A program made the position numbers and the translations under genes. Positions 35,645 to 47,464 of a stretch of 64,000 nt of DNA are shown one piece after another. This DNA is from Aspergillus flavus (Eukaryota > Ascomycota > Eurotiomycetes > Eurotiales > Aspergillaceae). The notes below the pieces were generated by a model. It saw only the letters and a program-made list of their open reading frames with translations. It made no database searches and was not told where the DNA came from. Every line of letters begins with the position of its first letter. Within the stretch, counting starts at the first letter, position 1. The stretch covers positions 6,200,001-6,264,000 of the forward strand of contig NC_092406.1 in assembly GCF_009017415.1 (NCBI RefSeq). Direction: 5' to 3'.

Positions 35645-35876
35645 TGTAGCGATTAGATAACATTTATATCTTAAACTTGGGTAAAGCCAACTTCGTTATA
35701 TCACATCATTGAAACAACCTACCTTTTCTTCACGTCTCTGCTACCGCCTCTGTCACCGCCCTATATCAACTTGTATGTATCACGTATCTTCCTTTCTAAT
35801 CCATCATCCCTTCGCTTACCTACTACTACCTAAGAGGACCGCTACTTCCACAGCACAGCTATCCAATGTGGCCGTT

Positions 35877-37859
35877 ATGGGCACCGGAGACTCGGGTCTT
35901 TCAGGCACTGGATATACACCCCAGTTAGATGATAATGATGAATGCAGCAGTGAATATGATATTACTTGGTCCCCTGGTGATGGAGTCTGTTCTACAACGG
36001 CAGAGTTTAACCATTGCTGTCAGTCAAAGACAGACGACTGGGAAAATGCGGCTCTTACGTACCTGGAAGGCATAGAGTCTTTCCAGTACTATTTATCTGC
36101 GTTTTTAGGTCTTTTTGAAAATATTTCTCTATTCTATCACTGCCTCCCAGGAGCTGCGAATATTTTAGGTAGACTAAAATCCTTTCTTGTTTTGAAGTCT
36201 TCCCTATAGGTTAAAACGATAGAAAACTCAAACTGTGATCAATCTTAAAAGTTAATTGATTATCTCCAGTGCCTTGGATCTCCAGCGCCTGTAAAGTACA
36301 GGACCAAGACTGAAACTAAGCTTGAAGCCGCTATTCCTGTTTGCGTCAAGCCTCTTTGTTCTGGGTATTTTATAAACATTGTTCTGGCCTGGTCATATAT
36401 TATTTCCTGCCGCTGGGTGGAGATACTTAAACAGGCAGGTGAGGAAAACTAGATCTTGTACCAGCTTGGCATACAGATAGAAGACTTTTTTTGGGACATT
36501 GTTATCCAGGGCTGTTGGGTAGCTCGGGTAGAAAAATTTAAAGGTGTTTTCTATTCGCCATGGATGGTTAGAAGAGAGGGTAGTATAAATAAGCGGTATG
36601 GCCTTCATTCCAAATCATCTTTGGTCGTTGAAAGCTAATAAGTCTGTGAAGAGGTGATCTGAAACCAGTTATATCAAATTCGTCCCTTGCGTTCGATATT
36701 CTTCTCGATTTCTGTCTATTGGAGGGTCTAGAAGGGGAATTTATCACTGGTTTTGCAGCTGTTTTAATTTTGACCTCACGGCACGCGCCTCCACCCAAAT
36801 TTGCTTCTGCTATAATGATTTCAGCAGCTCCTATGTGCTCTTTACCAAAACGAAAAGACACGGCTTTTCTTAAATTATTCTAATCAATCGACAGTTGCAT
36901 ATCGCTTAGCTCTATACAGGATGCTCTGGATTCTCTGCTCTGTAGTATTTTTTTCGACCCACGCGTTCCATGTAACCTCGTTGGTGCTGTATCTTTAGGT
37001 GTTAAGAAAGCTCTCTCGACAGTGGATAAGATTGATAATTGTCAACTTCTTTCTGCAGTCACCAATATAAAACCTTATTTGAGTCTCTTATAGGCAGCTG
37101 TAGTGTGCAACGACCAGGTAACCTTGTTTCTGAATATGGCTCTCTATAGTCTACCGCCCATATGTCTGGTTGCCGCCTTCTGTACAAACACGGCCCAATC
37201 CTTTCTTTAAATAGCTTATCCTGTACATAGGCCAGAGGAATCTATTACTTCTAGGGCACTTGAGTTTCAGACTTCCTACTTTTGCCGACCAGAATTATCA
37301 GTTCCATGGTCGACAGCACCTCCACTCGGCACAACACCCGTCGAAAATCTCAGCCTGGACGTAAGAGCGCATCTTGCTCATATACACAGACCTATTTTCT
37401 GGAGATTGTACTGGATCTTGGATTTAGGAGAAAGAGTCCCGGCAAGCGCAGAGCATTACGTTAGCCTTGTTGATGTTTCCAGTATATGTTACTCTTGTGC
37501 TACAGGTCATATAAATGAGTAAGTCTAATAAAGAACTGATTACTGTCAATGTTTACTGACAATCAAGGTTAACCTATCCCGAACAATATATTGCTAATGA
37601 GCAATCGGGATATGCGACTTCACGCTTATTCAATTGGCATAGAAGCTACGATGATGGTATCTGGCTTGATGATGGTCAAAGGGATATTGAGTCTGTTCGT
37701 CAAGTCCAAAAGCATCCATGGATTATCGACCCGTTTGATAGCCCAGACGACGAGCCAGTTGAGGAACCCAAACACCATGAACTTTGTGTTGAGCGTATTT
37801 TACAATGGAATAGTGAAGTCCAAAGTGTCGACAGGCGAAAGTTGAGACACCATGAATAA
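35877..37859 (+). pseudogene. decayed gene of unknown function with RIP-like stops
   Basis: A coding-like sequence runs for almost 2 kb. Frame A goes from ATG at 35877 across a probable 60-bp intron (36210-36269) to about 36600. After two frame changes between about 36595 and 36680, frame C continues to 37518, crosses a clean 49-bp intron (37519-37567, GTAAGT..CAAG, branch TACTGAC) and ends at 37859. In-frame stops interrupt it at 36207 (TAG, exactly where CAG|GT would be), 36450 (TAG), 36881 (TAA), 37091 (TAG) and 37208 (TAA). Several are one C-to-T or G-to-A change from Gln or Trp. Regions such as FWRLYWILDLGERVPAS and WHRSYDDGIWLDDGQRDIES are clearly protein-like, but I do not recognise the family. 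The parent would have been about 620 residues. Confidence 0.7.
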
Positions 37860-38498
37860 TTACCTACGTACTTGCGATATTTTCCTATAATATCAAGACA
37901 CACATACAATACAGAAACGTTAAAGTGAAACTACACGAACGACAAGAGACATGGTTAGTTTACAATTCTCCGTGGATATAGCTACCTGACATAGACATCT
38001 CATAGATAAAAATGAATCCCTCAACAGCTATCAACCCAGTCGCAGTAGTAACTGGTCCCTGTAAGTTCTATGATGAAATTAGGTGCTGCTGCTTGCTAAA
38101 ACACTACTACTCTCTTCCATCTCTCCGCTAGATGTATCACCCCTAGTATTTATTCTCTACTAGACTGAAGTTGGTTATTTATACCTTGGCCTGTCGTCGG
38201 TATTCTGCCGCCTCGGTGAGCCGCCATAACACTTTTCGTGATAGGTCATGGGAGCTAGTCAATCCTGGGCCTTGAGGTGGAATACCCGACTAGTGCGGCG
38301 TCTCTTTAGACCTGCCTTTGAGCGTGGGTCAGATTCAAGATGACCAATCTGTTGAAATAAGTTGAAGGGTACTATCCTACCCATCCCACTATTTCTTTCT
38401 TTCGTTTCTCTCATTGGCCCGTTGTCACTCAACGAGCATTTTTGAGGGAATGAAAGTGTCAGGATTTGTATATCTTTTTCTACAGATAAAGAACAACC
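37860..38498. other. intergenic before the 5S rRNA gene
   Basis: No feature recognised. RNA polymerase III control elements of the 5S gene are internal, so none are expected here. Confidence 0.5.
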
Positions 38499-38617
38499 AC
38501 ATACGACCATAGGGTGTGGAGAACAGGGCTTCCCGTCCGCTCAGCCGTACTTAAGCCACACGCCGGGAGGTTAGTAGTTGGGTGGGTGACCACCAGCGAA
38601 TCCCTCCTGTTGTATGT
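38499..38617 (+). rRNA. 5S ribosomal RNA
   Basis: 119 bases beginning ACATACGACC and ending TTGTATGT, whose ends pair (ACATACGAC with GTTGTATGT). The internal control region AGCCGTACTTAAGCCACACG and the 3' GGTGGGTGACCACCAGCGAA match the fungal 5S gene as I know it. A run of nine or more T residues directly follows and serves as the polymerase III terminator. In filamentous ascomycetes 5S genes are dispersed singly among protein genes, as here. It looks intact; only one or two bases differ from my memory of the Aspergillus sequence. Confidence 0.96.
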
Positions 38618-38628
38618 TTTTTTTTCTC
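38618..38628 (+). terminator. polymerase III T-run terminator
   Basis: Uninterrupted T-run immediately after the 5S rRNA 3' end. Confidence 0.8.
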
Positions 38629-39976
38629 AATTAACTATTGTTGTTACAGCAGTGGTTACTAATATATGATATGCAGCAGCGTAACTTTGGTGATGAGTAG
38701 TAGGGACCGCTTTGTTGCCTGTTCGATATCAGTGCCTCTATCATCGTTGTTGGCCCTTCCAAGAGTTTACCGAAATGGTGATTATGATGATGATGATGAT
38801 GATGGTAGATTGCAGTTCTGGTGAGAGATCGAAGCTATTCAGCGTAAAGAATAGTCCTAAAGTCATGAGATTGGCCGCTTTTAATGGAGGGGCGACAATG
38901 ACGAAGCCCTAGGTACGCAAATAGAGAAACTATCAGTGGCTGTGGGTGCCATTAACCTAGAACCATGCCGCAACATTTGAGATCACGGCTCCGTTTGCTG
39001 CCAGAAGATGAATTGGATGTTGTATGTTGCATATTTCCTGACACGAGCTTTTTTTCCCAAGTACGCTTCCAAGTCACAGCATGCCGAATGGGAAGTACTT
39101 TGGCTCCACTGATATATTTAACCAGGCATAACTAAGGGCCTTCTTGTACTAATTGCAAGACATATCTCTAGGCGCCATTCAGAAAATCGAATGTTCCCCG
39201 AACAGTGCACTTTATATTCCACACTTTAAATAAAATTCCCGAATTCGACTCCCGGTGTTGCGGCTTTTGTGCCTATACTGCAGAGTCAGCATCGATACCC
39301 TTGTAGGTGCTGTCCTATCTATCCTTAAGAGCAGCCAGGGTCTCCCACGCATATTCAGGGTCACGAAGCCATAGGCGAAGGAAGTGTCGTCTACTCGTGA
39401 AACGCTAACCGTTAGTGGAAAAACCTCGAACGCAGTATACCCGAGAGAGCATTGAGGTACTGCTTTTCAGATGAATCCTTGAACCCCCCTCGAGCGTGAA
39501 ACAAACTCAAATTATTTGCAAACTGGATATCCCCACGGTGAAAGTGCAGTACCACCGCGTGCTTCCGTTTAGAATAATATATGTAGACTTAAATAAATGG
39601 AGTAGTCTATATTGCCACGGGCCAATATATTTAGCAAAAACGTGGCCAAGCGGCCCAAGCCCGCCTAGAGAGAAATTAAGTTTTTCCAGCAATTCCCAAG
39701 GCCACCGCAACGTATGCTGAGTCCCTACTTAATGCCAGTAGAACTGATAAGACCGACAGAATTATGCAGACTACGTGGCCTGATGATGTAGATTGATCAG
39801 AATATGCTATGAATTAGCGTTCCTGCCATTTTCGCACCCCCGCTTTTACCCCTCTTACATAGGTTATATAGATGCTGACAGATTCCGAGTCGACTCATAC
39901 ATTTGTCCCCCGAACCTGCTGCTCTCCTAGTCGAATATACTGTACATTCTTTTAGCCTTGAAGCCGCACATCCACC
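38629..39976. other. intergenic; short ATG microsatellite
   Basis: A (GAT)n run lies near 38780-38803. Otherwise no gene is supported before the methyltransferase. The 66-codon frame around the repeat is a by-product of it. Confidence 0.5.
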
Positions 39977-41230
39977 ATGGTTCACCCCAAAGTTCGCAAG
40001 GCTCTGGAGGAGGCGAGAAAGCTTGTGGCCGATCTTGAGTCCTACGAGGACGGCCCGATCAACCACCAGGCTGTTGTGAAGCAAACCGAGCGTGTCCGCA
40101 TTGCCCTGCAGGAGCCTATTGATCTGGTGACTCGCTCGATCGAATTCCTCGCTCTCGGCGGCGCCTTTCACACCATACTAGGTATTCGGGCCTACCATGC
40201 TATGCCTGAGGATGGTAGTGCTATTACCGCCGACGAGCTTGCCCGGGTCACCAATGTCGCAAACACGGTCATTCACCGCATCTACCGCGTCGCCATCAAT
40301 CATGGAATCTTTACTGAGACCGCTCCAGACACGTACGCTCATAATGACCTCTCGCGCGCTCTCAACCCGAAAGGTATGGGATCCTTCTTCATGATCGCTC
40401 TGGAGTTTACCCGTGCCTGGATCCACCTACCTGAATATCTCCAGTCCCACAAGACGGACGATGTTTTTGATCTGGTCAAATCCCCCGCCGTGTACTCAGT
40501 GGGCAAGGAGCACCTTGGCAAGTCGTATTACGAGCTGCTGGAGTTAGACCCGGATCCAGAGCGTCGCGAGGTTTGGAATGCCAACATGTTCATGGTGGAC
40601 CAGTTGATGCCTATTGTCGGGATGTTCCCATTTGCATCTCTTAAGGAGGAAGTTGAGCAGGACCCCGGTCGCCCATATCTCGTCGACATAGGTGCCGGCC
40701 GTGGTCAATCATGCTTTGCTATCCAGAAGGATATAAACGGTGCTTTCGATGCCAAGTTCATCCTACAGGATCTACCTGGAGTCATTAACAATATGAACCC
40801 CGAGGACTACCCAGGCTTCGATCTTATGACCTACGACGCTTTTACGCCGCAGCCTATCAAAAGTAAGCACGTCGAATTATTATTGTGACCTTTAGCTGAA
40901 ACCTTCTTAGATGCTCATATCTATTTTATGCGCCGTTTCCTCCACGACTTTTACAACCCAGTTTGCATTGAGTTTGTGAAGAACACTGCATCGGCTATGG
41001 GGCCTAGTTCACGCCTCCTGATCTGCGATATGTTAGTCCCAGACATGGTTGAACCCCATGAGAATACTGACCTCTATTGGCTGGATTTTGCGCTTCTGTG
41101 TATGACTGGTCAGGAGAAGAAAAAGGCTGATTTTATGGAAATCTTTGAGGCTGCCGGCTTGGAACTCGTTAAGATCTACCCCTCCGCCTATGGGCGGACC
41201 GTGATGCTGGAGGCTAGGTTGAAGAAGTAG
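39977..41230 (+). CDS. SAM-dependent O-methyltransferase
   Basis: Exons 39977-40862 and 40911-41230 (48-bp intron, GTAAGC...CTTAG) give 401 residues, the usual length of fungal secondary-metabolite O-methyltransferases. The N-terminal half is the winged-helix dimerisation domain (EPIDLVTRSIEFLALGGAF, NTVIHRIYRVAINHGIF). The Rossmann domain has the SAM-binding YLVDIGAGRGQSCFAI (near residue 238), the acidic loop FILQDLPGVI, and after the intron the catalytic-base region YFMRRFLHDFYN. Here the usual Arg-x-x-x-His-Asp is RRFLHDF, so the active His is kept. The family methylates phenolic hydroxyls of aromatic polyketides and related compounds. It is upstream of and parallel to the first FAD monooxygenase, which may act on the same substrate. 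Confidence 0.9.
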
Positions 41231-42029
41231 CTATAGACTTTGAATTTAAAGGATTACTACTACGGCTGGCGGGATGACGGTATCGTTTGCCCATTTGCTC
41301 GAAGCTCCAATGCGTGTGTACACCTGCTCATGTAACTCCGGATGAAGGCGTCCTGTGGGTGGGCGTGTATATCATTTCCTTTGTCGGCTGTAGACAAAAT
41401 ATAATAGGACCACTCTTCGCACGGTGGTTCCGATAGTTCCACTCACGATCCGTACACGAGCTGCTCTACAGACTCAACACGATTTTAGTGCACCTTAACT
41501 TCGGCCTCTTAGTTTAATACTAGTTTTTACGAAAGGAGGGCATAAGGCTGGACCCAAGAGAACAGGTGTAAGTCACAGGTATTTATATCATTAGTTAACA
41601 TGTTGGAAGATAGAAACTTATATATTTCAACAAAATAATCAGGGAATATTGTCACCAGGCTAGTGGAATATAAGCTGACTATATGATATTCACGCCAGAT
41701 GCGGCTTAGATTTGCCATAACTCTTATCTGCATAAATATTGGCAATTCCACAATGCTGACATTGCCAGGTCCAACTCAACTGCCTGCTCGATTGATAAGC
41801 CCTTATGCTATCGTGCGGGTCCAAAAAGCGGAAGAATTCCTCACTTACCTATCACTAGAATGAGGAACAATGCATTAAAATGACGCCATTGGTTTTCTAA
41901 TTTATATGTATTGTGTTGAATGGCCCTCGTACTTGCTCCGCGCTTCTCTCAGCTTGCTCCTGCAATTGTCTTAAATATTCAATTTAAGTTAGACATAGTA
42001 ACTTTATTGTCCCAACAAAAACATTAAAC
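41231..42029. other. intergenic between methyltransferase and monooxygenase
   Basis: Contains the promoter of the following gene. Nothing else is recognised. Confidence 0.5.
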
Positions 42030-43688
42030 ATGTCAAACGCAGGCAGCAAACCAAAGATAAGAGTGGCAATCATCGGCGCCGGCCCAGCAGGCTTAGGTGC
42101 AGCGATTGAATTTCAGAAGCTTCCCTTTGTCGATCTTCGAATCTACGAACAAGCTCGAGAGTTACGTGAGGTCGGTGCGGGTATAAGTATTCAACGGAAC
42201 ACCTGGCGCATGCTAGACGCCTTGGGTGTTTATGATAATATCGATCCGAGTACCATCTTTAGCGCCGCAGATGGTCATTCCGTGCAGCATCGGTTGGTTG
42301 ATCTCTTCCTTGCGTTTGGATAGAAGTAACCGAAATCAGCAATGGGCGAACGGGAGAATTACTACAATCTAGCGGACAACACGACACTCCGCCGCGACAT
42401 AAGCATGCCAGGGCCTTACGCACTGTACTTCAACAAGCGCTTCTGAAAGCCGTGGATAAAACAAATCTGCGACTTTCGAGTCGTCTTGTTGAGATCCGTG
42501 AATTGCCGAACAAAACATTATCATTGCGATTTGAGGATGAACACACGGATGAAGTAGATCTCCTAATAGGAGCTGACGGTGTTCGATCGGTAAGTTTTAT
42601 CACGGTTATTCTTAGCTTTGTCGCAAACCTAAGTGTACAAGGTTGTCCGCCAATTCTCCTTCCCGGACCATCGCATCAGCTATACCGGTACAACAGCCTT
42701 CCGGGCCCTAGTTAACGCGGACGATATTTTGAGTATTCCCAACTTTCCGGACGCCGTGACCTTCTGGCATGGGCCGACTAGGTGGGTTTATACATGTAAT
42801 CTCAATAGAGGTATATACGAGGTTACGGCAAGAACGGACCTTCCAGAGACTAGCGAAACGGTCAGTTGGGGGCAGGATGCTAGTCCGGATGAATTTATAG
42901 GGCTGTATAAGGTCAGTATTGTTCGAGCGATTCTACGTAACTCGATGTATACTGAACATGAACATAGGAATTTGCGCCAATCATTCAAGAGGTTCTTAGT
43001 AAAATTGGGGAAGTGAAGAAATTCCCCCTCTTCGCAGGGCCGCGTCTGTCGAAGGTAATATCGCATGGTTCTATTGCATTAATCGGGGATGCGTCTCATC
43101 GTAAGTGAATGTGTTGTTTCATTGTTCTAGTGGTAGCTAACCGTTGGACAATAGCATTATCCGGAGCTTTTGGTATGTTTTCAACCACTTACCACTTGGA
43201 CAAACAGTATTCTAACACCCTCAAGGCGCTGGAGCGGGATTCGCATTGGAAGACGTGTATGTGCTCGCCCGAGCAGTGCAATGGGCACATGAGCGTGACT
43301 TTCCGCTCAGTGATGCTTTGATTCTATATGACAGAGTTCGATCACCACATTACAAGGATATGGTATGTGCTAACGCCTGATTTCTTATCGGTCTACTAAT
43401 TACCGCAGTACGATATTCTGGATGGCTTCCGGAGAGCTGATACTTCAATCAAGGGTCTAAACTCCTTTGATGAGATTGTGATGGCAAATATCCAGAGCAA
43501 ATGGACTGATGACCATCATTGGCTATATCACTACGATGTACGTTTACAAATCTGGACTCTAGCTGCAGTGCTGCTGACACCAAGTTTAGGTACAGGAAGT
43601 ATGGAGAAAGGCTTATGCGGAGGAAGATGCCCGTCGCGTAGGAGAGACTAATGATACAAAGGATGTTGATGTATATTCTCGTTTATAG
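42030..43688 (+). CDS. FAD-dependent monooxygenase (salicylate hydroxylase-like), eight exons
   Basis: Exons 42030-42292, 42340-42589, 42642-42911, 42968-43100, 43155-43172, 43226-43362, 43409-43537 and 43590-43688 sum to 1299 bases, 432 residues, all in frame. Introns are 46-56 bp, and one exon is only 18 bp. Protein order: FAD-binding VAIIGAGPAGLGAAIEFQKL (near residue 12), EVGAGISIQRN, the mid-motif LLIGADGVRS interrupted by an intron after VRS, then the second FAD motif IALIGDASHPLSGAFGAGAG, which is spread over three exons. This is group A flavoprotein hydroxylase architecture (salicylate/3-hydroxybenzoate hydroxylase-like). These enzymes use NAD(P)H and O2 to hydroxylate an aromatic ring. 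Short frames make the gene look broken until spliced, and I find no defect. Confidence 0.9.
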
Positions 43689-43841
43689 AATAGAGAGTAT
43701 CGTCTAGCTATATATCAACAGAAAATACCAATGTGAATCCAAAACCGAAACTCCAAGGCCGCTTTTCATACTAATGGAAATACACAGAACTGAGGGACTC
43801 GAATCTATGAAAAACATGAAACTGATGTAGCAGAAGTGTTA

Positions 43842-45389
43842 TCACAGTCGGATGTTGTTGTCTTTGAGATATTGATCGTATCGTTCTGGTCGGCCAGAGG
43901 GCTCCGCCACTGCAACATATGTATCCGGCCTGAGCAAGTATGCTGCATCTTTTCCCAAGCCGACCGATTGATATTTCTCATTCCAAGGAAAGATGTGTAG
44001 AGGAATTCCCTTAGAACGACACCACTCTTTCAACTCGTCTTTAGCTTCGCCATACACGTGGACCTGCCATGTGATCTCCCCAAAGCTTTGAAAATTATCA
44101 AGTTCGCCCACGGGAGCCCAAGGGATACGGTCGCCTCCTTGGACCATACCGGCCAAGCCAGCCGACAGCGCACTATCCCTATAATTGAGCATAATCTGGG
44201 ATACACCACGGAACATCCTTTGTCGCACGAGACCAATCTTGGACAGAATAGGAGACACGTAAGGAATGAACCATGTCCGGATAAAATAGGACAGGTACCC
44301 CTCTGAGGCAATAGCGTTAAATGCAGTATCGGTTGTGTTGACCAGAAGTGCCGCGAACGCACGACGTTCGACTTCGTAGCTATCCAGGAGAGACATGTCG
44401 GCTTTGTCTTGAATAACTGCCGTAAGCTTCCAGGCCAGGTTAATGGCATCGCCGATACCGGTGTTCATTCCCTGTCCTCCGACCGGACTGTGAATGTGCG
44501 CCGCGTCCCCCACAAGGAAGGCCCGTCCGCTGCGAAAGGCTTCAGCTACCCTGTGGTGAACGTGGTAGGTGCTGAACCAGTTCACCTTGTCGATCTTGAC
44601 GCCCACGGCCTTGCCGGCGTCCGGCGCAACGTCGTCGAGTGTGAGGTCGGAAATATCTTTCGTCAGTGCGCCTTCGTCGACGGCACCGTTTAGTCGTGCA
44701 CGACGGTCTTTGTCGTACGCCATGAGCAAGAAAAATTGATTATCGTTGAGACTCAAGTGCGCTTGACCGTTAAGACTGGGTCCGCTGCCTTCAATATCGG
44801 CTACATAGAACAGCTTTGAGTATGTAGCTCCTTCGAACCCGATTCTGCAGTTCTGGCGGACAGCAGAATGAGCGCCGTCGCAACCCACGATAAAAGCTGC
44901 TTCGCAAGTCTCGATATCACTGTTCTCGATATGTGGTTTTGTGGTATTCCTCAGTCGCGCTGTGATGGATGACTCCTGCTCTTGGAATTCGGCTAACTCG
45001 CGATTCCGCTCAACATGCACCCCCATTGTATTCAACCGCGCCTCTAACAATCGTTCATGCTGATCTTGGGGGAAGATATGTATGAAGGGGTAGGGCGTCA
45101 GACCGGCGCCAAAATCACCAAACGGCACATGGGAGCGGTGCACTCCACCGGCCCATATATTGGTCGCTGCGATCTTATGGCCGTTTGCGACCACATCCTC
45201 GGCTAGGTCGAGTTGGCGATACAATTCGAGCGTGCGGGCGTGAATTGCCATCGCTCGTGACGTTGATGCCTTTGCTTCTGACTTGTCGATAATGCGCACG
45301 CTGATACCTTGGCGAGTTAACCACAGGGCTAGAACGAGGCCCGTTGGACCTGCTCCCACGATGAGAACATCGGTGCGTGTCATAGTCAC
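43842..45389 (-). CDS. FAD-binding aromatic ring hydroxylase (PheA/TfdB type)
   Basis: Intronless, 515 residues. The N-terminal GxGxxG is in VLIVGAGPTGLVLALWL (near residue 10), the DG motif in FIVGCDGAHSAVRQ (near 180), and the GD motif in FLVGDAAHIHSPVGGQGMN (near 300). The C-terminal 150 residues match the thioredoxin-like cap (GDRIPWAPVGEL and later AAYLLRPDTYVAVAEP) of phenol-hydroxylase-type flavoproteins. It is a distinct subfamily from the neighbouring monooxygenase at 42030. The two genes converge with only 153 bp between their stops. Start at 45389; a second Met two codons later is equally possible. It diverges from the bZIP gene, so the 881-bp gap may hold a shared promoter. The substrate is probably a phenolic. 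Confidence 0.92.
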   Translation of the reverse strand: MTMTRTDVLIVGAGPTGLVLALWLTRQGISVRIIDKSEAKASTSRAMAIHARTLELYRQLDLAEDVVANGHKIAATNIWAGGVHRSHVPFGDFGAGLTPYPFIHIFPQDQHERLLEARLNTMGVHVERNRELAEFQEQESSITARLRNTTKPHIENSDIETCEAAFIVGCDGAHSAVRQNCRIGFEGATYSKLFYVADIEGSGPSLNGQAHLSLNDNQFFLLMAYDKDRRARLNGAVDEGALTKDISDLTLDDVAPDAGKAVGVKIDKVNWFSTYHVHHRVAEAFRSGRAFLVGDAAHIHSPVGGQGMNTGIGDAINLAWKLTAVIQDKADMSLLDSYEVERRAFAALLVNTTDTAFNAIASEGYLSYFIRTWFIPYVSPILSKIGLVRQRMFRGVSQIMLNYRDSALSAGLAGMVQGGDRIPWAPVGELDNFQSFGEITWQVHVYGEAKDELKEWCRSKGIPLHIFPWNEKYQSVGLGKDAAYLLRPDTYVAVAEPSGRPERYDQYLKDNNIRL

Positions 45390-46270
45390 AAATATGATAG
45401 GTGTGTCAAATGAGAAGTATTAAAATTCCGTAAATAAGCGATTTTGTGGGAAAGTAGTTGTTCTTGGATTTAGTATGCGTCTATACAACATGCTGAGAAA
45501 AAAAACCAATAGATCCCTAACGTATACTGCTCGTATTTAAATCCATCCTTTCTCGCGACCTTGTTATGACTCAGTTCACGATAATTAGACGTGGAGAACA
45601 AATAAGAGGCCGAATCGCGTCATGGGACGTTAGGCCCTCAGTTGGATAGTCCGCATCCATTCTGAATTTGGAGTAGAGGTCGGCGTATAGTTTCCGAAGA
45701 AAGCGAGATTTACGAGAAGGGCAGTGCAGTGTGGCTATATACATCGGGCTGGAGAGTCGGAATCGCCGATGATTTCCGCAGTCGGGCGGACAATGTCGGC
45801 CCGTCGGAGGTTAGCGACGCCGACCCGGAAGAAAGGTTGCTGATTCGAAACAGGGCCCGAGCGTAATTCTTTTTCAGTTCCCTCAACTTTCATTGTTCCC
45901 CGGATCTCCAGTCTTCCGTCCAGTCTGGGCCAGCTGTTGCCCGATCGGGTTTAGTGGCCCTGTCATGCCCAAATGGGCAAAGTGCCCTAAGGATCCATGC
46001 GAAGTGATAACCGTTTTGGGCGAGTTCTTTGTCTGGCGGATCCAACGAGAGCGATGGCCACCCCGTCATGTTAACTACTTGAAGATTAGATCGAGTCTGG
46101 ATCATGGGGCGAGAATCCAATGGACCATGGAGCGGGTCACGACTCCGCAACCCTTCTTTATTCGGGTCACCCCCCCGTTCGTTCGTCCAACCTCCCTCCC
46201 GGTACGACTGTCTGCCTTTCTCTTTCTTCTACTCTACCTCCTGACAGGTCAATATATAGGCCAATTAACA
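45390..46270. promoter_or_regulatory. divergent promoter: monooxygenase and bZIP regulator
   Basis: An open frame extends upstream of the bZIP start to 45893, but its translation is low in coding character, so I treat it as 5' region. The gap is the natural place for autoregulation by the bZIP protein. I could not assign a palindromic bZIP site by eye. Confidence 0.4.
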
Positions 46271-47464
46271 ATGTCCTCCACGCGCCACAATGCATCGGCA
46301 ACCTCGTCTGAAAGGAAACGCTTGCGCGATAGACGCGCTCAACAGAACCTGCGAGAGAAACGGGAGAACCGCATGCGAGCTTTAGAGGAGCGGGTGTCCT
46401 ATTGCGAGAAGAATCATGGCAACGAATTGATTCACAATTGTATGCTCACCGTGGAGACTGTTAGACGGGAAAATGAGCTTCTTCTAGCTCGACAAGAACA
46501 CCTTCGTCGTCTCTTCCAGGGCTGGGAGGCCCAGGGCAATGGCGCGGCGGGGGCACGTCTAGCACTTTCTTCAACGTATATGGCCTCCGACCCTCTACCA
46601 GCACCGACGACACCGATTTGTAGCCCGGGCAGTGAGACAGTCTTGGTCGATCCCGAGATGCACACCATGTCTGGCTGGTCCGGCAATGGTATAGAATCTG
46701 CACATCTCGGGTCAACTACCGATGGTCTCACAACTACATCGATGCCTAGCACGTGGCCCGTGGGGTCTGACACTCAAAGCCCACCCTCGCCAATTATTGA
46801 GCTTGGGCTGGTGCCCAATATGCACTCCACCCCCGGCCCAGACACGTGCCCGTTGATGACCCCTAAGGAATATACCTATATCACCGCTAATACTCGTTGG
46901 GATGGGTGGCTAGCGGTGTCGGAGGCCATCGCCAAGCTACCACTTCTATCGACTCCCTTTGAGCTGCTACATGGCTCCAGGCATAACTGGCTAGCAGACC
47001 AGATCAACCGATTGCTTAGACGGATGAGCCTCCGAGAGCCCGACCGTTTAGCATACAGCTGGATCATGTATTCTTTTGTTAAATGGCGGGCCAACCCTTC
47101 CCCTCTTGCATATGCCAACATGCCAAATTTCATACAACCTGTGGCGGGGCAAGTACGGCAAGATCAACATGCTGATTTGGTTTTCTTCCTGTGGCCACAA
47201 CTACGGCTGAACGTGCTGGAGAATTGGAATACCATCGATATTATAGAACTCTATAGATATGCCATCAGCGCCTGTAGAGTGCGGTGGCCGTCGTCCCAGA
47301 GTATTTGGGACTGGGATGACAACAACAACATGTTTGTGAAGCCTGAATTCTTTCAGACCTTCATGGACCGGAGTGGCTGGGGGTTAACATCGGTCTTCAT
47401 CGATAAATACCCGCAGTTGATGAAGGGGATGGATGTGGAACACATCCGATACGACATTCCGTAG
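46271..47464 (+). CDS. bZIP transcription factor with DUF3425 domain
   Basis: Intronless, 397 residues from the ATG at 46271 (MSSTRHNASATSS). The frame stays open 126 codons further upstream, but the basic region would then be far from the N-terminus, and the extra part looks like untranslated sequence. The basic region ERKRLRDRRAQQNLREKREN (near residues 15-35) is followed by a short leucine-type coiled coil (ALEERVSYCEKN...LLLARQEHLRRLF). A Pro/Ser/Thr-rich linker leads to the DUF3425 domain (DRLAYSWIMYSFVKWRANPS and WGLTSVFIDKYPQLMKGM). Such regulators often lie in secondary-metabolite or stress loci. Its divergent position next to the hydroxylase suggests a local regulator. Confidence 0.88.
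   Translation: MSSTRHNASATSSERKRLRDRRAQQNLREKRENRMRALEERVSYCEKNHGNELIHNCMLTVETVRRENELLLARQEHLRRLFQGWEAQGNGAAGARLALSSTYMASDPLPAPTTPICSPGSETVLVDPEMHTMSGWSGNGIESAHLGSTTDGLTTTSMPSTWPVGSDTQSPPSPIIELGLVPNMHSTPGPDTCPLMTPKEYTYITANTRWDGWLAVSEAIAKLPLLSTPFELLHGSRHNWLADQINRLLRRMSLREPDRLAYSWIMYSFVKWRANPSPLAYANMPNFIQPVAGQVRQDQHADLVFFLWPQLRLNVLENWNTIDIIELYRYAISACRVRWPSSQSIWDWDDNNNMFVKPEFFQTFMDRSGWGLTSVFIDKYPQLMKGMDVEHIRYDIP

Noticed and set aside
38712..38912. 66-codon frame with a Met run
   Set aside because: The Met run is a GAT/ATG microsatellite; there is no other support.
42297..43160. First impression that the monooxygenase at 42030 is a pseudogene with many frameshifts
   Set aside because: Seven short introns with proper signals restore one 432-residue frame containing all FAD motifs.
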